Shown: positions 9,956-19,171 of the stretch, one piece after another | How the letters are laid out: the number at the start of each line of letters is the position of its first letter | Numbering within the stretch: the first letter of the stretch is position 1 | From: Symbiodinium natans | Lineage: Eukaryota; Sar; Dinophyceae; Suessiales; Symbiodiniaceae | Direction of reading: 5' to 3' | Assembly: GCA_905221605.1 (NCBI GenBank) | Contig: CAJNDS010000036.1 | Span: 1,040,857-1,104,856 of the forward strand | DNA length: 64,000 nucleotides | Program-made: the position numbers and the translations under genes | Notes under the pieces: generated by a model | Told to the model about the DNA's origin: nothing | Databases searched by the model: none | Seen by the model: the letters and a program-made list of their open reading frames with translations, nothing else

Positions 9956-10474
9956 AATGCGAAGTCGGAGTTCAAAGGAACTTGGCAGGCAATGAGCTGG
10001 CCTCTGGCCAGCACGGTCGATGCAGGGGCTGGGAAACTTTGTGTCATAGGGTTTAGGGTTTAGGGTTTTAGGGTTTAGGGTTTTGGGTTTTGGGTTTTGG
10101 GTTTAGGGTTTAGGTTTAGGGTTTAGGGTATGGATGAACCCCCGAAACATTGCAGTGCAGGGGAGCCCCTGACTCTAGACAAATTGTGGAGCCTTCTCAC
10201 ATAGTGGCGCAGAGGTGTTTGGCTGCCGGAGGCACTGAAGATCCTCCTTTAGGGTTTAGGGTTTAGGGTTTAGGGTTTAGGGTTTAGGGTTTAGGGTTTA
10301 GAGTTCTGTATCCCAGGCCCCGCCTTTACGCCTGCTGGATGTGCTCACAGACCTGACACGGCTTTCAAAGGATGCAGTAAATGCATGCCACTGATTTGCT
10401 TTCGCTGTGGTCTGCACTGCAAGAGGATGATGAATGACCCAACAACATTTTGTAACAAGGCCTTCGTGCCCTGA
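9956..10474 (+). CDS. Candidate exons, cysteine-rich segment
   Basis: Exon 9956-10040 (after TTTCGTAG, before GTGTCA) reads SEFKGTWQAMSWPLASTV. An optional exon from 10161 reads EPLTLDKLW. A third open segment lies within 10304-10474 and reads FKGCSKCMPLICFRCGLHC, with several CxxC-type spacings, up to a TGA at 10472. A GT after TGTG inside it would instead let it splice in phase to the exon at 10585. So this is either the 3' end of one gene or an internal exon of the next; I cannot tell which. Confidence 0.4.
10047..10129 (+). repeat. TTTAGGG/TTTTGGG array
   Basis: About eleven units with T-insertion variants. Confidence 0.9.
10248..10303 (+). repeat. TTTAGGG array
   Basis: About eight units immediately upstream of the cysteine-rich segment. 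Confidence 0.95.
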
Positions 10475-10584
10475 AACCGTCAAAAAAGAGTCCTTGGAGC
10501 CTTCGGGGACCCTAAAGCCTAAACTACCCTAAACCCCAAACCCTAAACCCTAAAACGGAAAAGGGGAAGCACCTTTTTTGGTAG

Positions 10585-11973
10585 GGATGCTGGGCGATCT
10601 TGCTTGCGAGGTCGCCAAGCACTTCAGCATCGCGGGAACCTGGGAGTGAAGATGCCCACGGAGCGGCGGCCTCTGGGTTTAGGGTTTAGGGTTTAGGGTT
10701 TAGGATTTAGGGTTTAGGGTTTAGGGTTTAGGGTTTAGGGTTTAGGGTTTAGGGTTTAGGGTTTAGGGTGTAGGGTGTAGGGTGTAGGGTGTAGGGTGTA
10801 GGGTGTAGGGTGTAGGGTGTAGGGTGAAGGGTGTAGGGTGTAGGGTGTAGGGTGTAGGCTCTCCGCTGTCGATTGAGGGGCGGGAGGCGCGAAGTGAGTA
10901 AGCAAGGCAGGCGATGGTGGGCTTAGGGTTTAGGGTTTAGGGTTTAGGGTTTAGGGTTTAGGGTTTAGGGTTTAGGGTTTAGGGAATCCCAAATATTAAG
11001 GGCCCCCTCCAGAGTCACTGCGGACTCGCCACAGCCGAACTTATACCTACACGCATGGCCGAAAACCTAAAATCTCGAGAGCACGAAAGTGCTCGTCATA
11101 GAACTAATCCCTTCCCCCTAATATTAAACCCCTAAACCCTAAACCCTAAACCCTAAACCCTAAACCCTAAACCCTCAACCCTCAACCCTCAACCCTCAAC
11201 CCTAAACCCTAAACCCTAAACCCTAAACCCTAAACCCCAAACCCTAAACCCTAAACCCTAAACCCGACCCCTGAATATAACCCCGCCCCCCCCCCCCCAT
11301 TAGGGGGAGGGGATTAGTCAGCCGACAAGTAATCATAATAGTCATATCGTTGAATTCATAAACTTTGCACGTATATGAAGATATGCCTGTGACGTTGCAC
11401 CTCATGTTCTTTTTATATGGTCAGTTCTCGAAATGATGGTCCCTTTTTGGGGTTCCCTAAATCGGAGGGCCCGCCCCATAAACATGATTTCGAATGGGAA
11501 CTCACCACATGTATTTTGAAGGGGGTGTCATAGGCTAGTCTTGAGTGTGGTTGAAAGTTCGGTCCATGGGGACGGCGCTCAGTCTGCAAGGGCATCATCA
11601 ACCGTCAACCCACAACCCTAAAACCTAAACCCTGAAACCTAAACCCTGAAACCTAAACCCTGAACCCTAAACCCTGACCCCTAAACCTTAAGCCCTGAAT
11701 CCACCTCCCTTGGGAGTCCCAGGTGGGGCTGCAGCCGCGATTGTAAATATTGCATGCCCAATGACAGGCCACCGCGTCACGTTCCAATGATCTGCTGGCA
11801 CAACCCCCCCGGAGACTGAGACAGGAGGGCAAGAGCCAGCTTACGGCTTTTTAGGGTTGAGGGTTTAGGGTTTAGGGTTTAGGGTTTAGGGTTTAGGGTT
11901 TAGGGGAGCTTATGGTATTCTAGAAAGACTTGACTCACTCAGAGATGCGCTTTGCCTCAGTCACCAGGAGCTT
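10585..11973 (+). CDS. Four-exon candidate with a CX3CX2C motif
   Basis: Exons 10585-10645 (MLGDLACEVAKHFSIAGTW), 11013-11057 (VTADSPQPNLYLHA), 11723-11767 (WGCSRDCKYCMPND) and 11943-11973 (DALCLSHQEL) have AG acceptors; the donors are GT, GC, GC and GT. All junction phases agree: each of the first three ends in phase 2 and each following exon starts with one base. The third exon contains C-x3-C-x2-C with an aromatic before the last cysteine, the spacing of radical-SAM iron-sulfur loops. The rest is too short to confirm that family, and a zinc site is equally possible. Introns carry telomere-like arrays, a GTGTAGG block and a family F element. Confidence 0.45.
10675..10858 (+). repeat. TTTAGGG array grading into GTGTAGG
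   Basis: About thirteen TTTAGGG units are followed by about fourteen units of the variant TGTAGGG, homogeneous as a block. Confidence 0.95.
10921..10984 (+). repeat. TTTAGGG array
   Basis: About nine units. Confidence 0.95.
11126..11270 (-). repeat. CCCTAAA array with a CCCTCAA block
   Basis: About twenty units, including four consecutive CCCTCAA variants. Confidence 0.95.
11414..11513. mobile_element. Short TIR element, family F
   Basis: Starts TATATGGTCAGTTCTCGAAA and ends GGGAACTCACCACATGTA, inverted copies. The interior TTTTTGGGGTTCCCTAAAT matches the copy at 19963-20073 (GGGGGTATCCTAAAT). Confidence 0.65.
11852..11908 (+). repeat. TTTAGGG array
   Basis: About eight units in the inferred intron before the 11943 exon. 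Confidence 0.95.
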
Positions 11974-12271
11974 GTGCCCACATTATAGCGCGCAAGGTCG
12001 CTGGGCCCAACTACAAGAGAGGGCTCCGAGCTACCTCGTTCTCATCGCGCGCATTTCAATCGTTTGAAGGGTTTTAGAACAGCTGCCCAGCTCCCAAGGG
12101 GCGTGCCGAACCCCTTGCAGCACCCTGCGCCCCCATGAAGGCGCTCAGCACACTGAGGGGCCGCAGGAAGGGTTGAGACTTTCCCAAAAGCAGCTGCAGA
12201 ATTCACTTCGCCACCCCCTCTACAGATACGAGGGGGGGGGCACCTGACAGTATCTTCCATCTTATTTCAAG

Positions 12272-12430
12272 GTGGCCAGAAGCGATTGGATCTTTGAAGC
12301 GCAAAGACGAGAACAAGACGGCCACCGCAAACCCCCTTCAGGCCCCTGAAGCCGCTAACTCCCTAATTTCGGGTCAAAGTTACTACGAATATATAGTATT
12401 CCCTCATTGTCCCTGTAGAGTTTTACTGTA
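12272..12430 (+). CDS. Candidate exon or 3' coding segment
   Basis: After the pyrimidine-rich CTTATTTCAAG, one frame stays open for 53 codons to a TAG at 12432 and reads WPEAIGSLKRKDENKTATAN at its start. A second frame (VARSDWIFEAQRREQDGHR) is open for 25 codons. Both look protein-like and I cannot choose between them. Confidence 0.35.
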
Positions 12431-12431
12431 T

Positions 12432-12640
12432 AATTAGATAATAACCCCCGAAACCCGATTCTAACAATGAAGGACCCGATATTAGCCCCTCTCCGTGACA
12501 CATGCCGACTTCACATGAAGCACTGGGTATTGCGGGGATGGGGACTTGCTGTCATGCCGCAGGGATTCAGGGCTCAGGAGCTTAAGCAGGGTTTACGTAG
12601 GGTTGAAGATTGAGAAGCTACAAAACAACTAGGGCTTAGG
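12432..12640. other. Mostly unassigned sequence
   Basis: One + frame (12500-12614) reads HMKHWVLRGWGLAVMPQGF to a stop. It has no clear acceptor, so I leave it unassigned. Confidence 0.3.
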
Positions 12641-12649
12641 TTTAGGGTC

Positions 12650-12746
12650 CAGGGTTTAGGGTTTAGGGTTTAGGGTTTAGGGTTTAGGGTTTAGGGTTTA
12701 GGGTTTAGGGTTTAGGGTTTAGGGTTTAGGGTTTAGGGTTTAGGTT
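12650..12746 (+). repeat. TTTAGGG array, about 14 units
   Basis: Near-perfect TTTAGGG repeats. Confidence 0.97.
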
Positions 12747-12878
12747 AAGGGTTTACAGAGGTCAGGGTTTAGGGTGTTCCGGGTTGGGGTGCAGACTTCG
12801 AACCCATCAAGCTGTGCACAAAAAAGTCCCCCGTTCAGGGCCCAAGGGTCTTTGGGGATGTGTCGCTCCCCAACGACG

Positions 12879-13240
12879 CCCTAAACCCTAAACCCTAAAC
12901 CCTAAACCCTAAACCCTAAACCCTAAACCCTAAACCCTAAACCCTAAACCCTAAACCCTAAACCCTAAACCCTAAACCCTAAACCCTAAACCCTAAACCC
13001 TAAACCCTAAACCCAAACCCCTAGCCCTAAACCCCCCCCCAAACCCCAAACCCCAAACCCCAAAACCCCCCCAAACCCCAAACCCCAAACCCCAAACCCC
13101 AAACCCCAACCCCAACCCCCAAACCCCAAACCCCAAACCCCAAACCCCAAACCCCAAACCCCAAACCCCAAACCCCAAACCCCAAACCCCAAACCCCAAA
13201 CCCCAAACCCTAAACCCTAAACCCTAAACCCTAACCCAAA
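12879..13240 (-). repeat. Long CCCTAAA / CCCCAAA array
   Basis: About 19 CCCTAAA units run into about 25 units of the variant CCCCAAA, then back to CCCTAAA. At about 360 bp it is the largest telomere-like block in the window. Glycine/tryptophan-rich minus-strand frames here are translations of the repeat. Confidence 0.97.
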
Positions 13241-13322
13241 ACCCTGGTTTTCCCCTTACGGCGTCGCACCCCAGGTCCAGAACCTTGCCGATGCTTCATG
13301 AGGGGGGGCGGGCGGGTCCCAG

Positions 13323-13731
13323 CAACAGCCCGCCAAGCCAAAGCACTGGATCGTCAAGAATCGTAGGGTTTTGGGTCTAGGGTTTAGGGTTTAGAGTTTA
13401 GGGTTTAGGGTTTGAGTTTTTGGGTTTAGGGTTTTTGTAGCATAAACCCGAAACCTTAAAGCCTGAACCGTTCCTGGTGATCCTAGCGGCTGGAAATCAG
13501 GGTGCCTACAAAGAATTCCAGGTTTTTGCGAGCATGAGACTTTTTTTTGGAGCCACTTGGTAGAGACATGTTTCTGATCATAATGGATCTGCAAACTGCT
13601 TCTCGCTTAAAGACAAAGTCTTTCGCAAAGTGGCGACATCATGTCAGCATGTTTTCCACAACAAGACGCAACGTAATCCGACCCGACACCTCGATCGTGA
13701 GGCCGTTCCGCCCTCACAGATCCACCTGTAG
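13323..13731 (+). CDS. Three-exon 3' end of a gene, unknown product
   Basis: Exons 13323-13362 (QQPAKPKHWIVKN), 13487-13521 (AGNQGAYKEFQ) and 13564-13731 (starting RHVSDHNGSANCFSLKDKVF) join in phase: 13 codons plus one base, then two bases plus 11 codons, then 55 codons and a TAG at 13729-13731. All acceptors are AG; donors are GTAGGG and GTTTTT. The first intron holds a TTTAGGG array, and the second acceptor follows a run of eight T. Another frame in the last exon (from an ATG at 13568) is also long, but it does not join in phase. The gene probably includes some of the exons between 9956 and 12430. Confidence 0.55.
13366..13440 (+). repeat. TTTAGGG array inside an intron
   Basis: About ten degenerate units filling most of the inferred intron 13363-13486. 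Confidence 0.9.
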
Positions 13732-14001
13732 TACTGTTATGGAATTAATTAGCCCAAAACCTTATGGTACGGTTTTTGGTAATCAATTCCTTCAGAATTA
13801 GTACTGGAGGTAAACCTCTGGGATGTGCAATGTCGTCATCTTCAAGCAACCTAACGTCCCTGTCCTCTAGCCCGTGTCTCCCGGTACAAGCCAAACCCTC
13901 AACTAAACCCTAAACCCTAGGCCCTCAACCCTAAACCCGAAACCCGAAACCCTAAACCCTAAACCCGATCCAGCGGTAGACGACCCTCGCCCCCTTGCCA
14001 G

Positions 14002-16885
14002 GGCCGGCATGCAGTCCTGTCAAGGCCTGGGGAACCTCCTTACTTGGGGCTTCGGGCTCTTCAGGGAGGGGGAGGTTCATGGGGTAGGGTTTAGAGTTTA
14101 GGGTTTAGGGTTTAGGGTCTAGGGTCTAGGGTTTAGGGTTTAGGGTTTAGGTTCTAGGGTCTAGGGTCCAGGGTCTAGGGTTTAGGGTTTAGGGTTTAAG
14201 GTTTAGGGTTTAGGGTAGGTACCTAGGAAACCTTAGCCTTAGGGAGTCTCAGGGAAAGTAGTGGGGAGTATTAGGGAACCTTGGGTCACACACCCCCCCT
14301 CCCCTTAAGCACCCTATTGCATTAGGCTTGGGGCTTACCTAAAGAAACTCAAAAGTTTAGGGTTCAGGGTTTAGGGTTTAGGGTTTAGGGTTTAGGGTTT
14401 AGGGTTTAGGGTTTAGGGTTTAGGGTTTGGTGCATGGCAACTGCCCTGAGTCGAGCCTCACATCCTGAACCCTGCAGACGTCGGTGGGCATGGCATCATC
14501 GTTGCTGCAGGCCTCCAGCTTGAGGTTGGGAGTTTCCAAGGTGCAGTCCAGGTTACGGGAGCCGAAGCTTCGGAGTTCATGAGGCGTCAAAGAACTCACG
14601 ACCCCAAAGGGTCCATGTACCTATAAAGTATATACTTGGGCCTTAAAGGAGTTCCCATATAGTAGCTTTAGGGCCCAAGTATATACTATATGGGTACATG
14701 GACCCTCAGGGGACAAAGGCCAACATGCAGAGCGTGGCAGGTTAGCAGACCGCTGCGGAACTTGATGCGCCTGCGCTCAGGGTGAACCCTATGCCCTAGA
14801 CCCTATAAGTCCCTAAGAGTTTAGAGTACTTGGGGTTGCAAGGGTTGGGGTTGCAAGGTTTTGGGGTATTTGGGTCAAAGGGGCGACTCAACATTGAACA
14901 TAAGGTGCACTCAGAGCATTAAACTCGTAGGGGCTGGGTAGTTAACCTTTACCCCTTTTGGTTATATATACTTCTATTGCACATGAAAGGTTAACGTTTT
15001 TCAGCCCCTCAAGTATCCTGAACCCAAAAGCCTAAACTTGAACCCTAAACGTTGGGGTGCTCCCCCTTACTAACAGTCCTTACTAGGGAGTATAGTACAC
15101 GCTACGTAATCCCTATTCAGGACTGTTAGGATAAGGGCCAACATCCCAACCTCAACACCCTAAACCCTAAACCTTGAATCAGGAACATCCCTTCAATTCT
15201 GCTGAAGACCCTGCTATGATTTGGAACGTTCCACAATGACCCTAAGACCTACACCCTAAACCTTGAGCCCTAATCAAACCCCAAACCCCAACCCTAAACC
15301 ATAAACCACAAACCCTTGCAGGTTCAGGGTACTTGGTAACCCAATTATAACCTAATTAGGGTTTAGGGTTTAGTCTCTCTATCCCCAAACCTGCGAATCT
15401 CTATGTAGCCCTCATCAAGAACATAACGCCACCCAAAGAACCTCCTAAGAATCCCAAAAACACCCCGAAAAGCGCCCTCAAAAAGAACCCTAGAGTCCCT
15501 AAAGCCTTAATTACACGACACCCAAAACGAGCCAAGAAACACAGAAAACAGCAATACAACCAAGATACCTAACAAGAGGGTTTAGGGCTTAGGGTTTAGG
15601 TCTAGGATTTAGGGATTAGGGTTTAGGGTTTAGGGCTTAGGGTTTAGGAAATCGGCGTTCGCAGGAAGAGCGCCGGCGGCGACGCCGCGAAGTGCCAGGT
15701 CGGCCCCTGGCTTACACCTTCATTGTGTTTGTTCAGGGTTTTGTGGGCTTCGGGTTGGGGTTTAGGGTTTGGGGGTTTGGGTTTGGGGTTTGGGCTTTGA
15801 GGTTTGGGGCTTGGGGTTTAGGGTTTAGGTGTATGATCTCTTTGTGGGTTTAAGAGGGTCATATTTAAATAGGAATGTCTTCGGAGGGTTTAGCACGCCA
15901 ACCTCGCATCAGGGTCTCTTCCCCTCCAGAGATTTAGGGTTCAGCGGAGGGTTTCGGTTTTAGTCGAGAAGCCGTGAATGAACAGCCGAACCCTGAATCC
16001 CTAACCCTCCCCACTAAACCCCCGCTAACCCCCTCTCCTCAACCCTCAATCCCCCCTAAACACCCCCACCCCCCACCCCCACCCCCCGAACCCCGAGCCC
16101 TAAACCCCAAACCCTGAACCGCGAAGCCCCAAGCTGTAGCCCGGACCAGATGCTTCCGATCATCAGCGCTCTGGCGACCGCACACGGGAGGTTCTTCTGA
16201 CCTGAGCTGTTCGCAATGTCGGTGTGGGGTTGTAAGGTTTGGGCTTACGGTTTAGGGAGTAGGGATTAAGGGTTTAGGGTTTAGGGTTTAGGGTTCAGGG
16301 TTTGGAGAGCAATCCACATTGTAGGCCCTTGTTGTGCCCGGAATGGAAACCCACACCCTACATGCTCAACCCTAACCCCCCAGCAGGCGCTTTATGGCTT
16401 TTGCAGGACTTCGATTCCACTCTTACGAACCTGTGAGGTGGTTGCGCAGACCCACTAGTTCTGCCCTAGTCCTAGCACTCCTCTTTGTGGGGCAGGGCTG
16501 TACTACGCTTAGTGATCCTTAGCCACCCTCAAGTTACGTTGGTGACATCTGCTCTTTCGGAGTTCGCATTGCCATCAAATGTTTGGTAGAGGTATGGCTC
16601 TACTTGGAGGTCCACTAAACCCTAAACCCCTAAACCATGTGTTGTCATAACTAGGGCCAGAACCCCACTTGTCAATACCCATGACCCTGCAGGTTCCGCA
16701 CTCCCTTTAGAAGTAGAGGGTTGACATTCGATATACAAGAGCGCCGACAGAAGGGCCACCTTAAGGTTAAAACCCTGGGAGTTCACCCCAAATCCTAAAC
16801 CCTAAACCCTAAGCCCTAAGCCCTAAATCCTGACTCTGCCTTGGGCCAGGAGAGAACCCGCGATCGCCGGCGCAGCCGGCACTGA
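14002..16885 (+). CDS. Eight-exon gene candidate with arginine-rich C-terminus
   Basis: Exons: 14002-14083, 14478-14540, 14749-14781, 15665-15698, 16150-16190, 16407-16432, 16693-16765 and 16850-16885 (TGA 16883-16885). Every junction keeps phase; acceptors are AG and donors GT (for example GTAGGG, GTGCAG, GTGAAC, GTCGGC, GTGAGG). Peptides in order include MQSCQGLGNLLTWGF, TSVGMASSLLQASSLRLG, TAAELDAPALR, EERRRRRREVP, ASDHQRSGDRTRE, DFDSTLTN, FRTPFRSRGLTFDIQERRQK and ERTRDRRRSRH. The RS/RD/RE-rich tail recalls splicing or RNA-binding proteins, but no RNA-recognition domain is visible. ATG at 14009 could be the start. Introns hold telomere-like arrays and TIR elements. The in-phase chain plus a shared composition is the main support. 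Confidence 0.55.
14083..14216 (+). repeat. TTTAGGG/TCTAGGG array
   Basis: About eighteen units with a block of TCTAGGG variants. It begins right at the GT donor of exon 14002-14083. Confidence 0.95.
14214..14300. mobile_element. Short dispersed element, family J
   Basis: It starts GTAGGTACCTAGGAAACCTT and contains GGAGTATTAGGGAACCTTGG. Copies are at 52178-52262 and, inverted, at 61548-61625. Confidence 0.65.
14354..14430 (+). repeat. TTTAGGG array
   Basis: About eleven units upstream of the 14478 exon. Confidence 0.95.
14608..14706. mobile_element. 99-bp TIR element (MITE-like), family G
   Basis: Terminal inverted repeats of about 34 bp: GGGTCCATGTACC at the left end and GGTACATGGACCC at the right, extending inward through TATATACTTGGGCC. 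It lies within the inferred intron 14541-14748. Confidence 0.85.
14928..15003. mobile_element. 76-bp TIR element, family H
   Basis: Left end GGGGCTGGGTAGTTAACCTT and right end GAAAGGTTAACGTTTTTCAG are inverted copies around a TATATATAC loop. It lies in the inferred intron 14782-15664. Confidence 0.7.
15051..15150. mobile_element. 100-bp TIR element, family C
   Basis: Starts GTTGGGGTGCTCCCCCTTAC and ends GGGCCAACATCCCAAC; TAACAGTCCT and AGGACTGTTA continue the inverted repeat. Related copies: 18700-18802 and 19650-19850. Confidence 0.8.
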
Positions 16886-16899
16886 GTAGCATGAAAGGT

Positions 16900-16955
16900 T
16901 CTAAGGTTTAGGGTTTAGGGTTTAGGGTTTAGGGTTTAGGGTTTAGGGTTTAGGA
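16900..16955 (+). repeat. TTTAGGG array
   Basis: About eight units, 15 bp after the stop codon of the arginine-rich gene. Confidence 0.95.
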
Positions 16956-17187
16956 ACCCCCGACCCTCAGCCCCAGGGCAACTTGCGCGTGCAAGCCTTG
17001 CAATCTGAACTCTGAACTCCAAGCCCCCGTGAAAAAATCCCTGGCAACACTAAACACTGAACCCTAAGGACCCCAGAACCTTCATCCTCGATATTTCAAA
17101 GCGAGTTTGAAGGTTCAACAACATCGGCCTCCGAAAGTTGGTTTAGAGTTTCGGGTTTTTAGGGTCTGTAGGGTTTGTATTAAGAGG

Positions 17188-17252
17188 TTTAGGTTTAGGG
17201 TTTAGGTTTAGGGTTTAGGTTTAGGGTTTAGGGTTTAGGGTTTAGGGTTTAG
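17188..17252 (+). repeat. TTTAGGG array
   Basis: About nine units, some shortened to TTAGGT. Confidence 0.9.
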
Positions 17253-17751
17253 CCCCCAAATTAGAATGGACCCTCCTTATTCCCCTATATAACCCATATA
17301 ACCCCTACATATGCCTTATTTCGTCCCCTATATCCCTAAGTAGCCCCTACATGACCCCTAAATATCCCTTAAGGTCCCTTTGCAAGGGTCCCTCCTTTAG
17401 CTTTTTGGTCTTTAGGGGTTCGCAGGGTCTAGGGGCACGTCAGCCCTTGCAGACGCTTAAAGGGGACAGGCGGTGTGATTGTTATAGGTATTATTTGCAG
17501 AATCGGGGTTGAAGCCTGTGCAAGAAGGGTTGTAAGTACAGACTTAACCCTACTTTTTCAACACCCTAAACCCTAAACCCATGAACATCCCAGTTGCAGG
17601 GTTCCGATTTTTTAGGGTTGAGGCTTGACGGCCTGTTATTAGAGAGGCTCCTTTATTTTGTTTCCCAAGCTGTCAACCCAAGTACCCCGTCTACTCAAGG
17701 CCCAGAAATTGGAGGATTTGCCTCTACCCTCATAGAGCAATAGGAATTAAC

Positions 17752-17827
17752 CCCTAAACCCTAAACCCTAAACCCTAAACCCTAAACCCTAAACCCTAAA
17801 CCCTAAACCCTAAACCCTAAACCCTAA
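17752..17827 (-). repeat. CCCTAAA array
   Basis: About eleven units. Confidence 0.95.
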
Positions 17828-18050
17828 GTGTTTCGGGATCTAAGCACTCTAAGGACTCCAAGGGCCCACCCCACTCGAATCCCTAGAAGCCTTGCGGCTC
17901 TTTAGCCCACGTGATACCCGCTGAGACGCGGCCATGAGCGGAGAAAGCCCGCTAAAGCCTAAACACTATAAACCCGAAACCCGGCCTCTCCCAGAAAGGG
18001 GGACTCCAAGACCCCTTAATTAAGGAACATGCCTTAAACCCTGTAAGGAA

Positions 18051-18208
18051 CCCTCAAACCCTCAAACCCTCAAACCCTCAAACCCTCAAACCCTCAAACC
18101 CTCAAACCCTCAAACCCTCAAACCCTCAAACCCTCAAACCCTCAAACCCTCAAACCCTCAAACCCTCAAACCCTCAAACCCTAAACCCTAAACCCTAAAC
18201 CCTAAACC
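18051..18208 (-). repeat. CCCTCAAA octamer array
   Basis: About 16 perfect copies of the 8-bp unit CCCTCAAA, then four CCCTAAA units. Confidence 0.97.
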
Positions 18209-18467
18209 CAAACCCTCTTCTGGTGCTATTAAGGAGGGACCTTATTCAGAGGGTCTATATCCCCAAAAGGTCCCCCTAATCCTACCTGCTATGTTAAGGG
18301 GGCCTGTTCATGATCCCTACACCCGAACCCTGGGTTTAGGGTTGTAGTATATTTCGGGTCTCAGATGTCAGAGGTCATGGACGGTTTTTGCTGGCTTGTT
18401 TCTTTTCCTTGTTGAATAGTTCACTGGTCTAGTTTTGAGTTCCTGCATGTTTTCCTCACAACTCAAC

Positions 18468-18673
18468 AGAATCTTAGTGAACCGATGAGCAGGAAATCCA
18501 CCATTGACAAGATACCGCAGCAAGGGGACTCGCTACAGGCCCCCCCCCCCCTTCGCAGGCTCATTATTGGTAGGCTTTTCTATGTCTTTCAATATACCAG
18601 GTCTCTACAGATCAAGCATATCATCCTGGAACTTGGGGCCCTTTTGTCATGTTATTGGTTTGTTTATTTGTGA
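18468..18673 (+). CDS. Candidate 3' exon, hydrophobic C-terminus
   Basis: After CTCACAACTCAACAG, a frame reads NLSEPMSRKSTIDKIPQQGD, passes a proline run and ends in a hydrophobic stretch (HIILELGALLSCYWFVYL) and TGA. ATG at 18485 is a possible start. The hydrophobic end could be a tail anchor; nothing else identifies it. Confidence 0.35.
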
Positions 18674-18699
18674 TCTGTTTTTCTTGGGCTCTGCCTAAT

Positions 18700-18802
18700 C
18701 CTCGGGAAGTTCCCCTTATACTAGCAGTCCTCAATAGGGACTTGAGTACCCCCTACTATAACCCCTACTAAGGAGCTGCTAGTGTAAGGGGGAACATCCC
18801 AA
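18700..18802. mobile_element. TIR element, family C
   Basis: Left TTCCCCTTATACTAGCAGTC and right GCTGCTAGTGTAAGGGGGAA are inverted copies, 4 of which positions differ. No array is inside this copy. Confidence 0.8.
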
Positions 18803-18810
18803 CCTAGACC

Positions 18811-18870
18811 CCTAAAACCCTAAACCCTAAACCCTAAACCCTAAACCCTAAACCCTAAACCCTAAACCCT
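18811..18870 (-). repeat. CCCTAAA array
   Basis: About eight units, directly adjoining the family C element. Confidence 0.95.
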
Positions 18871-18995
18871 GGGGGAGAGGGGGGGTGGCAATTGGCCCTC
18901 TTGGCTCTGGGCCCACGAAGAGGATGCTACTGTACCTGCGTGGGCATTCATGTGCGTGTGTGTCGCGTGGTAGTTGGTTTTGGGGAGGTCACCCT

Positions 18996-19064
18996 AAACT
19001 CCAAACCCTAAACCCTAAACCCTAAACCCTAAACCCTAACCCTAAACCCTAAACCCTAAACCCT
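18996..19064 (-). repeat. CCCTAAA array
   Basis: About ten units. Confidence 0.95.
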
Positions 19065-19171
19065 TAAAAGGTGATTCCAGTTAAAAAAAAAACCCTCAAC
19101 CCTAGGGTTCCCTGCAGGATCGCAGGTTGGGTCGCAGCTTGCAGCACACAGGCTTGCTCTGCGCTAGCGCC

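Larger units (their letters stand above)
16956..18480 (+). other. Array-rich stretch with possible small exons
   Basis: Short exon-like pieces occur at 16969-17010 (GNLRVQALQSEL after CCCCAG) and 17454-17474 (TLKGDRR, before GTGATT). I could not chain them. The stretch 17262-17396 is a copy of the GGACCCTC element of 1945-2130. Confidence 0.35.

Noticed and set aside
12993-13199. Glycine/tryptophan-rich minus-strand frames (GFGVWGL).
   Set aside because: They are translations of the CCCCAAA array.
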